This document shows positions 47,880 through 59,999 of a DNA stretch of 64,000 nucleotides, piece by piece (positions within the stretch are counted from its first letter, which is position 1; every line of letters begins with the position of its first letter). The notes under the pieces were generated by a model. That model did not search any database and was not told the origin of the DNA. It saw only the letters and a program-made list of their open reading frames with translations. Origin of the DNA: Fremontodendron californicum (taxonomy: Eukaryota > Streptophyta > Magnoliopsida > Malvales > Malvaceae); NCBI GenBank assembly GCA_030761205.1, contig JAULJL010000005.1, positions 4,737,501-4,801,500 of the forward strand. The letters run 5' to 3'. The position numbers and the translations under genes were made by a program.

Positions 47880-49260
47880 AAAACAATTATTGTTATGAAC
47901 ACATAAATTAATAATGTATTAAATTAATTATTAACGTGAAAAATTTTATATAAATTTATAATATTTTGAAGAATAAAAAATAACACAAACACGAACACGT
48001 TGTGAAAATACAATTTTTTTTTTTAAATTGAATCACGTTGACAAATTATGCAAAATATGTCATGAATTGAGACACGACACGAACATACAATTTTTTCTCT
48101 AAATTAAATCACAATGACAAACTATTTAAAATATGAGATGATTGAGACACGACACGAACACAACATAGAAAAAATAGTTAAAACACAACATGAAAAATAA
48201 CATGAACATGACACGAATACATGAACTTGTAAAAATTTATATAAATTTTAATATTTTAAAAACACAAAAAAAAAAAACCCGAACACATAAATTTTTCTCT
48301 AAATTGAATAACTATGACAAATTATGTAAAATATGTCATGAATTGACTGACAGAAACACAACATAGAAAAAATTAAAACACAACACGAAAAATAACATGA
48401 ACACGGCACGAATACACGAACGTTTAAAAATATAAATAAAACGAACTATTAACGTGTACTTTTTTTTATAAATTTATAATAATATATATATTATTAACGT
48501 GTAAAACTAATTTTTAACGTAAAAAATTATATAAATTTATAATATTTTGAAAATACAAAAAAAAAAATAATACGAGCACGTTATGAACATAATTTTTTCA
48601 TTAAATTGAATCACTATGATAAATTATGCAAAATATGTCATAAATTGAGACACGACACGAACAAACAAATTTTTCCCTAAATTGAATCACAATGACAAAC
48701 TATGTAAAATATGAGATGAATTAAGACACGACATGAACACAAAATTGAAAAAGTAATTAAAATATAACACGAAAAATAACATGAACACAACACTAATATA
48801 CAAACGTGTAAAAATATACATAAAACAAATTATTAACGTGTAAAAAATTATATAAATTTATAATATTTTAAAAAACAACAAAATAAATCAAACATGAACA
48901 CGTCACGAACACAACATAGGAAAAATAATTAAAACACAACACGAAAAATAACATAAATACGAGACGAATACACGAATATTTAAAAATATACATAAAACGA
49001 ATTATTAACGTGTAAAAATTTATATAAAATTATAATACTTTAAACACACACAAAAAATAACACGAATACACAAATTTTTTTAATTTTTTTCTCTTTCTTT
49101 TATTTTTATTTTTTTCTCTCTCTCTCCTTTGCTTTCTTTCTTTCTTTTTCCTCCAGCAGGGAAAAAAAAAAAAACAGTGGAGGCAACGTGGATAGGCTAC
49201 CTTTGCAACAAAAGATGTAAAATTTATCTTTTAGATATTGATTCTGCTCTCCTTACCAAA
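47880..49260 (+). repeat. CACGAAC-type array with pyrimidine tract and end block
   Basis: Several degenerate units of roughly 0.3-0.4 kb (AACGTGTAAAAATTTATATA, ACACGACACGAACACAACAT, AATTGAATCACTATGACAAA and similar), then a pyrimidine tract at 49.08-49.15 kb and the end block GGCAACGTGGATAGGCTACC with TTTGCAACAAAAGATGTAAA. The latter matches, in reverse, the left end of the insertion in the copia element. Confidence 0.85.
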
Positions 49261-49842
49261 GCATTTAAATTTGTAAAATGTATAGGGTAAATAATTTTAC
49301 AAATATACAGTTTCGAACAAAGACAACATCGAAGCTTTTAGTATAATCAACGTTCCTTTCCCTTGCGATTGCAACGACGATGGCATCCTCGGCCACGTTT
49401 TCCAACTACAATTAGGTCAGGCGAATCACTAAAATACAATCTTAAGTGATAATGTCTATTCATCCATGATACAATATTTTTAACCTTTTTATGTCTATTC
49501 ATATATTGAGTTATCAAATTTTATATTGTTTATAAACTGATACAATATTTCTAACTGTATATTGTTTATAAGTTAAAATATATTTTAGTTATAAATTAAT
49601 ATATAACTAAAATAATATTAAAGTGATAATACTGTATATTGTTTATTTTATACCAATGAAATATTTTAACTTATATGTGATAATATTATTTAGAATTATT
49701 TGTATTAGTGATAATACTGTATAATATAATCAAGGAAAGTTTTTATTTACAAAAATAGCAAAATTTAGGAAAATTTTAACTTATAAAATATTTGTATTTT
49801 AATTAGGTTTTAGGTTTAAATTTCTTACCAACAAATTGTTGG
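49261..49842. other. Spacer before hAT element
   Basis: AT-rich. Around 49380 the plus strand has ATGGCATCCTCGGCCACG, which looks codon-like, but the duplicate at 62.47 kb has a 1-bp deletion in the same frame and a nearby stop, so no gene is called. Confidence 0.5.
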
Positions 49843-49867
49843 ATAATCACTAGAGGTGGCAAAATGA

Positions 49868-50140
49868 ACCCGAACCCGAAAACCCGCCCAGGAAAACCCG
49901 AACCCGAACCCGCCCAAACCCGATTTGACCAAAAAGTCAAAAACCCGAACCCGAAAAAGCCCGAACCCGAATGGGCCCGAACCCGAATGGACCCGAACCC
50001 GAATGGGCCCGAACCCGAATGGACCCGAACCCGAATGGACCCGAACCCGAATAGGCCCGAACCCGAATGAGCCCGAACCCGAATGAGCCCGAACCCGAAT
50101 GGACCCGAACCCGAGACCGGCCCGAACCCGAACCCGAATT
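49868..50140. repeat. Left subterminal AACCCG repeats of hAT
   Basis: GC-rich runs of CCCGAACCCGAATGGRCC-type 18-bp units just inside the left terminus, mirrored near the right terminus. Confidence 0.9.
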
Positions 50141-50483
50141 TAATACTAAAAATAAAAATAAACAAATTGCAATTATTTTTTTTTACAAAGCAATAACTTT
50201 AATTATTAATTTTATTCTAATTTTTTTAATAATTTAATTAAAATTTAAAATTTAATATATTATATATATATGATGAAATAATAATTTTATCAAAAAGTAA
50301 ATTATATTTTGTACTTATAAGTTATAACTTTAACGTCTCATATCATGATGAATTTACAATCTAAATATTTTAAATTCTTGAAAATTTTAAAGATGTGAAA
50401 AAAAATTTGACAATAATTCAATTAATCTATAAGGGTAAAAAAATTGACAATAATTCAATTATTTTGGCCTTTTGGGTTATACT

Positions 50484-50730
50484 TAGACCTGCTCACGGGC
50501 CGGGCCTGGGCAGGATATTTTGTGTTCCGGGCCGGCCCGGCCCGGAACAGTAATTTTTATTATAATATTATTTTATTTAATTTTAATTATAAAAAAATAA
50601 AAAAATTATTTTTTTATTCCAATGAACAGTGTTTCGGGCCTAAACGGGCGGGCCGGGCCGACGTAGGGCCAGGCCTGGGCAGAGAAAATAAAAAAAAACT
50701 GGGCCGCGGCCCGGCCCATAAGCAGCTCTA
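50484..50730. mobile_element. Nested 247-bp hAT-type MITE
   Basis: TAGACCTGCTCACGGGCCGG on the left and the near complement ending GGCCCATAAGCAGCTCTA on the right, flanked by the perfect 8-bp repeat GTTATACT (50476-50483 and 50731-50738). It lies wholly within the 1.89-kb hAT element, so it inserted into that element. Relatives occur as fragments in the MULE at 40.1-40.4 kb. Confidence 0.93.
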
Positions 50731-50975
50731 GTTATACTTATGCGGTTAGGTTAGGGTGGGTTTAATTGGATTATGGCTTTCATGTGATTTTATTTTAGCG
50801 GGTGGATTTAATGGGGTTTTGGGTTTTATGGCCTTTTGGTTTTGGATATATTTATTATATATTAATAAATAATCATATTAATTATATATTTATTACGTAT
50901 AATTTAAATATAAATTATATTTTTTAGTACTACTTTATAATTTATACTTTATACTGATGAAAAAAATATAAGTAC

Positions 50976-50978
<3 letters not shown>

Positions 50979-51026
<48 letters not shown>
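50979..51026. repeat. (AT)n microsatellite
   Basis: AT dinucleotide run of 24 units in the centre of the hAT element. Confidence 0.95.
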
Positions 51027-51028
<2 letters not shown>

Positions 51029-51469
51029 TGACTATAAGCATAAATTTTTTGCATTTTATAAGTATATAAACGAATAGATGAAGGCCAATATTTATTTTTA
51101 AAAGTTTTTTATTTTATAGTGAATATAAATTATAATGTATTTATATTTTGAAATTCGAGCTCATCAAATCAATTATTTTAAATATCAATATATTAATTTA
51201 TAATATATCATATTTTTTATAATAAATTATTTCAAAATTTGATTTTATATAACAAATATTAATTTTAAAAAATAATAATAATAAATTAACAAATATTAAT
51301 TTTAAAAAATAAATATAATTAAAAATATCATATAATAGCAAAAGTATAAAAATAAAAATAATAATAATAATAAATTAATAATTTGTTTTTAGATATAAAT
51401 ATTTAAATTACGTAAAAATGATTACATCTAATATAAAATAAAATAATGTAAAACATACCTGTACCCAGA

Positions 51470-51725
51470 TCGAACCCGAACCCAGACCGAACCCGAACCC
51501 GAATGGGCCCGAACCCGAATGAGCCCGAACCCGAATGGGCCCGAACCCGAATGGGCCCAAACCCGAATGAGCCCGAACCCGAATGAGCCCGAACCCGAAT
51601 GAGCCCGAACCCGAATGGACCCGAACCCGAATGAGCCCGAACCCGGATGGACCCGAACCCGAATGAGCCCGAACCCGAATAAACCCGAACCCGAATGAAC
51701 CCGACCCGAACCCGCCCGAACCCGC
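51470..51725. repeat. Right subterminal AACCCG repeats of hAT
   Basis: Tandem CCCGAACCCGAATGRGCC units just inside the right terminus, in the same direct orientation as the left block rather than inverted. Three overlapping minus-strand open frames here read periodic Gly/Phe/Arg/Ser and are not genes. Confidence 0.9.
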
Positions 51726-51899
51726 CCAATTGCCACCTCTAATAATCACCCTATATTTTGCTATTTTTGTAAATAAAAATCTTAAGTGATACAGTATAAC
51801 TTAAGTGATAATATTATATCACTAAATTTATGAACATATATAAATTAGTTATATTATACTATATCACTTAAGATTGTACGTGATATCACTTAATATTAT

Positions 51900-52403
51900 T
51901 GTAACACCCCCATCTCACATTGAAAAACTTTGAGGATCCATTATGGTATATATGTAGAGACTTAAATCCATACTTGTGAGACGCTTTTTGTGGGACAAAA
52001 CCGTGAGACTTTCGGGTCAAAGCGGATAATACCTCGCAGGTTGGGTGCGGGTCTCCACAAATGATATCAGAGCAATCACCGGCCGGAATATAGGAGCTAA
52101 GTGCTACAATGTGGGAGCCATCTCTAGAATCCTAAGGGAGCTAAGTGCTACATGGTGAGAGCCACCTCTAGATTCCATCGCTCGGTGTGATCCTGGTTCT
52201 GTGTTGGGCTTGACGATGACGTCAAGCTTTAATGTGGAGAGTTTGTAACACCCCCATCCCACATTGGAAAACTCTGAGGATCCACTATGGTATATATGTA
52301 GAGACTTAAACACATACTTGTGATATGCCTTTTGTGGAACAAAACCGTGAGACTTTCAGGTCAAAGAAGACAATACCTCGTAGATTAAGTGTAGGTCTCC
52401 ACA
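51900..52403 (+). mobile_element. Complete TRIM retrotransposon, copy 1
   Basis: Two 160-bp LTRs (51900-52059 and 52244-52403), each TGTAACACCCC to CTCCACA, flank 184 bp. The 5-bp duplication ATTAT is perfect (51895-51899 and 52404-52408). Two bases after the left LTR, TGATATCAGAGC differs by one base from the initiator-methionine tRNA primer-binding site TGGTATCAGAGC, which is intact in the copy at 63087. A purine-rich stretch precedes the right LTR. The interior has a tandem pair of GGAGCTAAGTGCTACA modules and no coding capacity, as expected of terminal-repeat retrotransposons in miniature. Confidence 0.95.
52062..52073 (+). promoter_or_regulatory. TRIM primer-binding site, copy 1
   Basis: TGATATCAGAGC, one mismatch from the common plant retrotransposon site complementary to initiator Met-tRNA. 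Confidence 0.85.
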
Positions 52404-52408
52404 ATTAT

Positions 52409-52957
52409 CACCTACAATCTTATTGATGGTGATATTAATATATTTTAGTTAAAATATTATCACATATAAGTTAAAATATTTAATTTATTCATATATTGAG
52501 TGATTTGTATCATGCTACAGTATTATTGAAATATTTCAATTCAAAAAATATTTAAATATGTCACTAACTTATATATGTGATAAAAAATAAATATTTTTAT
52601 ATTTTTAAGATCACTAAAACATAATCACAGTATTATTTAGAAATATTTTTAATTGAACTGTATATATCAAAATTTATTTGTTACTCAATCCATGCTCAAG
52701 TATATATTCCATTCATATAAATTTGTATATAAAATTAAATATCTTTATATTATATTTTGGATATTTTTATTTTTATTCAAATATTATATATTATACGTTT
52801 TGAGTTTCGTTAAATTTTGTAATCAAAACTTTATTATGATTTAATATCTTTATTATATTTTATATATATTGAACATGTAAATGGTTATATAAAGTTAACT
52901 TATGTTTTTATATACATATATATAATTAATTCGTACATCGCACGAATCACAAACTAG
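52409..52957. other. Right end of duplication copy 1
   Basis: AT-rich, no gene; matches 63597-64000 in copy 2. The junction to copy 2 is CACAAACTAG joined to TTTATTAATAAAAG. Confidence 0.6.
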
Positions 52958-54027
52958 TTTATTAATAAAAGAGGATACATAATCCATCAAGGCATAATCA
53001 ATTAAAAACACCCAAAAGAACAAAATACCAAACTTAGCACCCTGCAATCAATGATGATCAATACATAATCCCAATGATACAAAGTAACAAAGACTGTTAT
53101 AGGAACAGTAGATGTTGCTGTTTCAAGACATAATCAATCAGTTTCTGAATTTTAATAGGCAATTTGGTAAATAAAGAAAATGAAACTCTGTGTTACAGAG
53201 AAGCTTAGAACTGTCAAAACAATGAGTTCCTCGTCAAGTGTTCGGACCACGAAGAGGATAAAGGAATAAAATTAACCTTACCACATTGCAAACAATAACA
53301 AGAACATTATAAATCTGTTCGTTGTCTATGGCTAAAGAAAATAACTAACTAATGAAGAAAAAGAAAAAAAACGTTGCTTTTCCTCCCATTAGTGCATGGA
53401 ATATCTATGAGCTTAGTCCGGCTGTATTAGCTCTAATATTAACATCACATTTGCTTATTTACTAAATTTTTTATGTATATTAAAAGTTATTTAATTAAGA
53501 TTAATGCAATTAATTTTACTGATATATATGTAATTTTATAAATAAAATAAAAAGCTAGAAAATATTTTATTAACCAAATAAATTTATTGATCATATAAAC
53601 AATGGGTAATTTTATTTGATCTTACATTTTTTTTTCTTTACTATTTATCTCTCGATACGTGGTAAAAATTTTTGAGATTGTGTGCAGGGTCAAGAAGCAT
53701 TATATTGCAGTAAGTTATATATATTAACATTTTAGTTAAGAAGGATCGAATTCAGATCAGTCATATGAGACTATGTGCCATAGAATATACTCTAAAAAAA
53801 CAAATCAAACCATTAATCAAACTAAAAAACAACAATAGCAATAATATTCAATACTTAACAAAGAGGGCTTACATAAGCATGGTATATAAGCAAACTCTTG
53901 ACTTTTATTTTTTCTTAATTTTCCCAAAAATAAAGAGTTATTATAATGAGGGAAACAGGTCAAACATTATTCCAAACAAATTAAAACTTAAATCCAAGTA
54001 TATATGATGAAATAATATAGAGACACT
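52958..54027. other. 3' flank of GLP unit D
   Basis: No gene. Clearly more diverged from units A-C than the gene-proximal part is. Lacks about 246 bp near 53.40 kb (A: about 22.66-22.91 kb) and about 241 bp near 53.78 kb (A: about 23.30-23.54 kb). Confidence 0.65.
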
Positions 54028-54906
54028 CTAATTGTTAGCCCACCAGAATTTTGACTGAAGATTTTTCACCACATTTTTGTCCAATTGGAAAGCCTTGACA
54101 AGAACATCTGGATTAATGGGTGGATTTGATCCAAAAACTGCATTCGCTATTGTAATGACACCAGGATTCTGGCTGCTCAAAGCAGCAAAAGCAACAGCAT
54201 TGGTTTTCCCCACATTGAACTGGAAGTGAATGAGACCAATTGGGAAAACAAATACATCTCCGGGGTATAGGATTTTTGTGATGAGACGATTATCGGTGTT
54301 GGATGTAACAAAGCCAACGTAGAGTGTGCCCTCCGCAACGACTAGGATTTCCGTGGCACGAGGGTGAGTGTGAGGAGGGTTTAGGCCACCATTTGGTGCA
54401 TAGTCAATTCGAACCAATGAGATGCCAAGAGTGTTAAGCCCTGGTATTTGGGCAACATTGACTGGAGTTACAGTTGATCCCACTGGATTTGATGTGTTTC
54501 TGGGGATGTTGAGCCCTGAATAGAAGAAATCTTTTGCTTTGGCAAGCTTTGGGTCCTTGCAGAACTTCCCATTAACAAACACTGCATATATATAAAAAGA
54601 GATTAATAAAAAATATGTTATTTTCATATTATGCCACGCAAAGATTGGAGCTAGATTGTTTCAGTCTTTAAGATAGTTCTCTTGCCTAGAAACTTTGCTA
54701 CTTGCTGAGTTGCTTTATTTTAGTCACATATTTGAAGCACAAACAAGTTTAAGAATATAACAGAGAAAACAAAACATACCAGCATCCTTGGGGTCATTGA
54801 TGGCTACGCAGAAGTCCTGGAGAGGGCTAGGATCAGATGCATAGGCAAATGGGGAAGCCAGAGCCAAGAGAGAAAATGCTAGGAGTAGGAAATGAGCACT
54901 TTTCAT
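54028..54906 (-). CDS. GLP: Germin-like protein, unit D copy
   Basis: Exons 54780-54906 and 54028-54581 with a 198-bp GT-AG intron. The 226-residue product appears identical to units A-C. One visible coding difference (CCA against CCC in the N-P-D segment near the C-terminus) is silent. Signal peptide, Cys33/Cys50, the NTS sequon and all four metal ligands are retained. Intron, leader and promoter are also almost unchanged against A-C, although DNA further out differs by several percent and by deletions. Confidence 0.96.
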
Positions 54907-54989
54907 TGTGATAATGTAATTTTCTAGCTTAAAATTTTTCTAAGTTTGATTGCTTTGGAAGGGATGAGAAACTTTCTGGAGAACATGGC

Positions 54990-54997
54990 TATTTATA
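54990..54997 (-). promoter_or_regulatory. TATA box of GLP unit D
   Basis: TATAAATA on the minus strand, 84 bp upstream of the ATG. Confidence 0.85.
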
Positions 54998-55459
54998 GAT
55001 TGGAGTCTTTGAACTATTCTATGTTCTTTTTTTCATTTTCAGGGAGCAAATGAAAGACTTGCCAAGTCTGCTGCATTTTTATTCTTCCTTTTAAATTTCT
55101 GATGAATTGTTCTTCAACAACTACCATGTCTCTTCATCATCGAATTCCCACTTCCTATGCTGACATCAGTAGTTTTTTCAAGGAAGTAGTCATTTCTGTC
55201 ACTCAATTATTTCCTTTCTAGTACTTAATACAAGTCTTGATCCATTCTTATGTTGACTTTAGCACAAATCCAAGGTTGCTAAGGCTGCGGGCAGGCAGTC
55301 CATGCTATATAAGATACAAGTAAAATAATGTTAACAATAGTGCTTGTTGAAACATTTTTGCCATTTGGCAGTGTATTTAAACATAAAATATTGCTAGCAG
55401 CTGGGCAGGTTCCGTATAGATGCCTCTTCTCATTCAAATATAAAATTTCGCATATGTTT

Positions 55460-56570
55460 AGTTGCTTGAAAATTAATTTATATAAAGTGTTAAAATTTAT
55501 ATAAATTTATAAAATTATTAACGTGTAAAAATTTATATAAATTTATAATACTTTGAAAATACAAAAAAAATAACACGAACATGTCATGAACACATAATTT
55601 TTTCTTTAAATTAAATTACTATGACAAATTATGCAAAGTATGTCATGATCTGAGACACGACACGAATAAACAAATTTTTTTCTAAATTGAATCACAATAA
55701 CAAATTATGTAAAAAATGAGATGAATTGAGACATGATACGAACACAACATAGGAAAAGTAATTAAAACACAGTACGAAAAATAACATGAACACGACACAA
55801 ATACATGAACGTGTAAAAATATACATAAAACAAATTGTTAACGTGTAAAATTTTGTTTAATTTTATAATATTTTATATAAATGATTAAAGTGTAAAAATT
55901 TATATAAATTTATAATATTTTGGAAACATAAAAAAATAACACGAACACGTCTTGAACACACAATTTTTTCTCAAGATTGAATCACTATGACAAATGATGT
56001 AAAATATGAGATAAACATGAACGTGTAAAAATATATATAAAACGAATTATTAACGTGTAAAAACTTATATAAATTTATAATACTTTTTATAAATTATTAA
56101 CGTGTAAAAGTTTATATAAATTTATAATATTTTGAAAACACAAAAATAATACGAACACGTCTTCAACACACAAATTTTTCTCTAAATTTTATCACTATGA
56201 CAAATGATGTAAAATATGAGTTGAATTGAGACACGACACAAATATAAAGCAAAATAATTAAAACACAAAACGAAAAATAACATGAACACAACACGAATAC
56301 ACGAATGTGTAAAAATATACATAAAATAAATTATTAATGTGTAAAAATTTATATAAATTTATAATAATTTATATATAAAAAAAGCACAAACAGTCAAACA
56401 CACAATTTTTTTCCTCTTTCCTTTTTTTTTTTTTTTTTTCTCTTTCCTTTCCTTTCTTTCTCTTTTTTTATTTCCACCAACCGAAAAAAAAAAAAGAAGT
56501 AAATAGGGTGAACAGTAGCAGGTGACGTCGACACTCTCATTGACCTTGAAAACATCCAAAATTTATATAT
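55460..56570 (+). repeat. CACGAAC-type array, unit D
   Basis: Same array as in units A-C. The pyrimidine tract at 56.40-56.47 kb is changed in length, and the end block reads GTGACGTCGACACT, one base off the others. Confidence 0.85.
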
Positions 56571-58090
56571 AAGATTGTTATAAAAATTGTATCAAATGCC
56601 ACCAAAATTACTTTAAATGTTATCAAAATCATATCAAAGGTTATCAAAATGACAAAATTATATTAAAGCCTATCAAAATCATATCAAAAGTTAACAAAAT
56701 TACATCAAGGTTATCAAAATCATATCAAAGGTTAATAGAATCATATCGAAAGTTAGAAAAATTATATCAGATGTTAATAAAATTATTTCAAAGGTTATCA
56801 AAAGTATATCCAAGGTTATCAAAATGAAAAAATTATATTAAAAACAATCAAAATCATATAGAAGGTTACTAAAATCATATCGAAAGTTATCAAAATTATT
56901 TTAAAAGTTATTAGATTCATATTAAAGATTGTCAAAATTATATTAAAGATTACCAAAATTATATCAAACGTTATCAAAATTGTATCAAAAGCTACCAAAA
57001 GTACATCAAAAGTTATCAAAATCATATCAAAAGTTATCAAAATGACAAAATCATATTAAAGGTTAACAAAATTATATCAAAGGTTATCAAAATTACATCA
57101 AAGGCTATCAAAATTACATTAAAGGCTACCAAAATCATATCGAACGTTATCAAAAATATATAAAAGTTATTAAAATTATATCAAAAGTTATCAAAATAAC
57201 AATCATATTAAGACTATCAAAATTATAGAAGGTTATTGAAGGTTACCAAAATTATATCTAAATTTAAAAACAATTACAAATGTTATCAAAATTTATCAAA
57301 ACTATATTAAAGGTTACCAAATCTATTACAAATGTTATCAAAATTATATCAAAAAAGTTATCAAAATTATATTAAAGAGTATCAAAATTATATAAAAAAT
57401 TATTAAAAAGTTACCAAATCATATTACCAAAACCAAAATTATACCAAAGGTTAACAAAATTATATAAAAGGTTATCAAAATTATATTAAAAGTTGTCAAA
57501 ATTATATTAAAGGTTACCAAAAGTATATAAAAGGTTACCAAATTTATATAAAAAAATTATCAAAATCATATCAACGACTGTCAAAATTATATTAAAGGTT
57601 ACCAAAAGTATATAAAAGGTTACCAAATTTACATAAAAAATTATCAAAATCATATCAACGACTATCAAAATAATATCAAAAGTTATCAAAATTATTTCAA
57701 AGGTTATCAACATTATATCCAAGGTTATCAAAATTATATGAAAATGAAAGGTTATCAAAATCATATCAAAGGTTAACAAAATTATATCCAAAGTTGTCAA
57801 AATTATATTAAAGGTTATCAAAATTATATAAAAAATTACCAAAACTATATTATATGCTTTCAAAATTATATCAAATGTTATTAAAATTATATAAAAAATT
57901 ATCAAGATTATATCAAAGGTTATCAAAACCAAAATTTTTATCAAAGGTTAACAAAATCATATCAAAGGTTATCAAAAATTGTATAAAATGTTATCAAAAT
58001 TATATCAAGGGTTACCAAAGTTATATCTAGCGTTACCAAAGTTATATCAAAAGTTATCAAAATCATATCAAATGTTATATTATATTATAT
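56571..58090. repeat. 21-bp minisatellite, unit D
   Basis: Same minisatellite as units A-C with more substitutions and a unit-size loss near 57.26 kb. Its 145-codon minus-strand open frame is a period-7 artefact. Confidence 0.92.
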
Positions 58091-58143
58091 AAAAGGTTAT
58101 GTATTTATTGTTACTTATTATATATTTACGTCAAAATCATTTA

Positions 58144-59164
58144 TGTCTAATCTTATATGATAATATATATTATTATAATTTAACATAATTTTATGATCCA
58201 AGTGTCCTATCATTCTACCAATTTAATTTTAATTATTATTTTTTATTATATTTTCACATTTCGATTCTCATCAAGCAAATAATATTTGAAGGTTTCCAAA
58301 GACTAAAACTTTATCAAAGGTTAACAAAATCATATCAAAGGTTATAAGAAATTATATCAAAGCTTACCAAAATTATATAAAAAGTTATCAAAATTATATA
58401 AAATGTTACCAAAATTATATCAAAGATTACCAAACTTACATCAAAAGTTACCAAAATTATATCAAAGGTTACCAATATTATATCAAAGGTTACTAAGATG
58501 GTATTAAAGGTTATCAAAATTATATCAAAGGTATATAAATAAGATTTTGATTCTTAACAAATAAATATTTTTTTAATATCATTTTAAAACCTTATTATTA
58601 TTATTGTTCCTAACAACAAATTTGGAATTGTTGTTCTCATAAAAAAATTGATAAACAAAAATTAATGAATTTTTAATTTAAATAAAAAAAAAATTATCAA
58701 TTCAGTAAAGTTTACTTTAATAAGGACTTTAAAGTTTAAAATAAAAAATAATGAATATTATATTAATTTAATAAATAATTAATAATTAATGATAAAATAA
58801 TTAATTTAATAAATTATTAAGAACATATATGTTGTTCACTATTTGTATTTTTAGAGTTGGTATTTTTATATATAGTATTGATTTCATTAGAAAATTTTTG
58901 TAATTAACATTAGAAGTAAATAATATAGTCTCAAACGTTTAGGACTAAAATTAAAAGTATATAAACATTTAAAATTAAAAATGTGATTCTATTTATATAT
59001 ACTAGAATTCTTTCCCGCTTCGTTAGGGGATTTTTTTTAATATTTATAAAATTTTAATTAAATTAAAAATTATAAATAAATATAAGTTGAATCATATTAA
59101 ATAATTATTATTTATTTAAATATTTTTTTTTTATATTTTAATATCATAAGTAAATGAATTTAGA
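58144..59164. other. AT-rich segment with empty MULE site
   Basis: Matches 39117-39368 plus 45459-46199 without interruption. The uninterrupted MULE target is ACCAAAATTA at 58408-58417. More minisatellite units at 58.30-58.53 kb. No gene. Confidence 0.75.
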
Positions 59165-59730
59165 GTTAAAATCGAATTACTATAACAAATTACGTAAAAT
59201 ATGAGATGAATTGAGATATGACACAAACACAATATGAGAAAATAATTAAAATACGACACGGCTGAGAAAATAATTAAAATACGACACGAATACACGAATG
59301 TGTCAAAATCTATATAAAATGAATTATTAACGTGTAAAAATTTATATATTTGTAATATTTTAAACGCACAAAAAATAACACGAACACGTCACAAACACAT
59401 AAATTTTTCTCTAAATTGAATCACTATAACAAATTATGTAAAATATGTCATGAATTGAGATGCGACACGAACACAAATTTTTTTTTTCTAAATTGAATCA
59501 CAATGACAAACTATGTAAAGTATGAAACGAATTGAGATACGACACGAACACAACATAAAAAAATAATCAAAACACAACACGAAAAATAATATGAACACTA
59601 TATGAATATACGAATGTATCAAAATATAATGAATTATTAACGTGAAAATTTATATAAACTTATATTACTTTAAATGTAAAAAATAATACGAACACAAATA
59701 TATAAATTTTTATCATTTTTTTTAAAAAAA
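59165..59730 (+). repeat. CACGAAC-type array, short, copy 2
   Basis: Duplicate of 46200-46765, differing by a few percent. Confidence 0.8.
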
Positions 59731-59999
59731 TAAAAAAGGAGCCACGTGTAAGTGTGTAGAGTGTTGGTGTAGTTATAAAAATATAATTAAGGGTTGGTAT
59801 AGATAAACATATGTATAGATAGATGTTAGATACTTAAAATAACCCTAAAAACGGGTTAAAGACGTGACTTAGCTGGCCCCAAATTCATGTTTCAATTTTT
59901 CAAAACTAGCTGCAGATGAATTTGGGGATAGCTTTTAAGGGTTGTTATAGATATATAACATGCTTCTTAATGCTATTTATTAACGGTTATTTTAAAAGG

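Larger units (their letters stand above)
49851..51741. mobile_element. Non-autonomous hAT-type element, 1.89 kb
   Basis: Terminal inverted repeats TAGAGGTGGCAA and TTGCCACCTCTA, with the perfect 8-bp duplication ATAATCAC (49843-49850 and 51742-51749). Both subterminal regions consist of AACCCG-rich repeats in units close to CCCGAACCCGAATGGGCC. The centre is AT-rich and holds a second, nested MITE. No transposase is present. Copy 2 has an empty site, ATAATCTC at 62929-62936, with the flanks directly joined. The arginine/glycine-rich open frames over the subterminal repeats are artefacts. Confidence 0.95.
22215..52957. repeat. Large tandem duplication, copy 1
   Basis: Copy 1 of a tandem duplication. 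Its left edge (TTTATTAATAAAAGAGGATA at 22215) matches the start of copy 2 at 52958. Its right part (39117-39378 and 45449-52957) matches 58144-64000 co-linearly. Copy 1 has been enlarged by triplication of a 5.6-kb GLP unit, a 6.07-kb MULE and a 1.89-kb hAT element. Without these, its length is close to that expected for copy 2. Confidence 0.9.

Noticed and set aside
49380..49420. Short codon-like stretch ATGGCATCCTCGGCC as a captured gene exon
   Set aside because: It runs only about eleven codons to a stop, and the duplicate near 62.47 kb has a 1-bp deletion in it; no domain can be recognised.
49868..50140. Telomere or interstitial telomere sequence
   Set aside because: The units are AACCCG/CCCGAATGGGCC types, not the plant telomere AAACCCT, and they sit symmetrically inside a transposon.
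51403..51749. Three overlapping Gly/Phe/Arg/Ser-rich minus-strand frames, and a similar one at 49803-50165
   Set aside because: They translate the AACCCG subterminal arrays of the hAT element in several frames at once.
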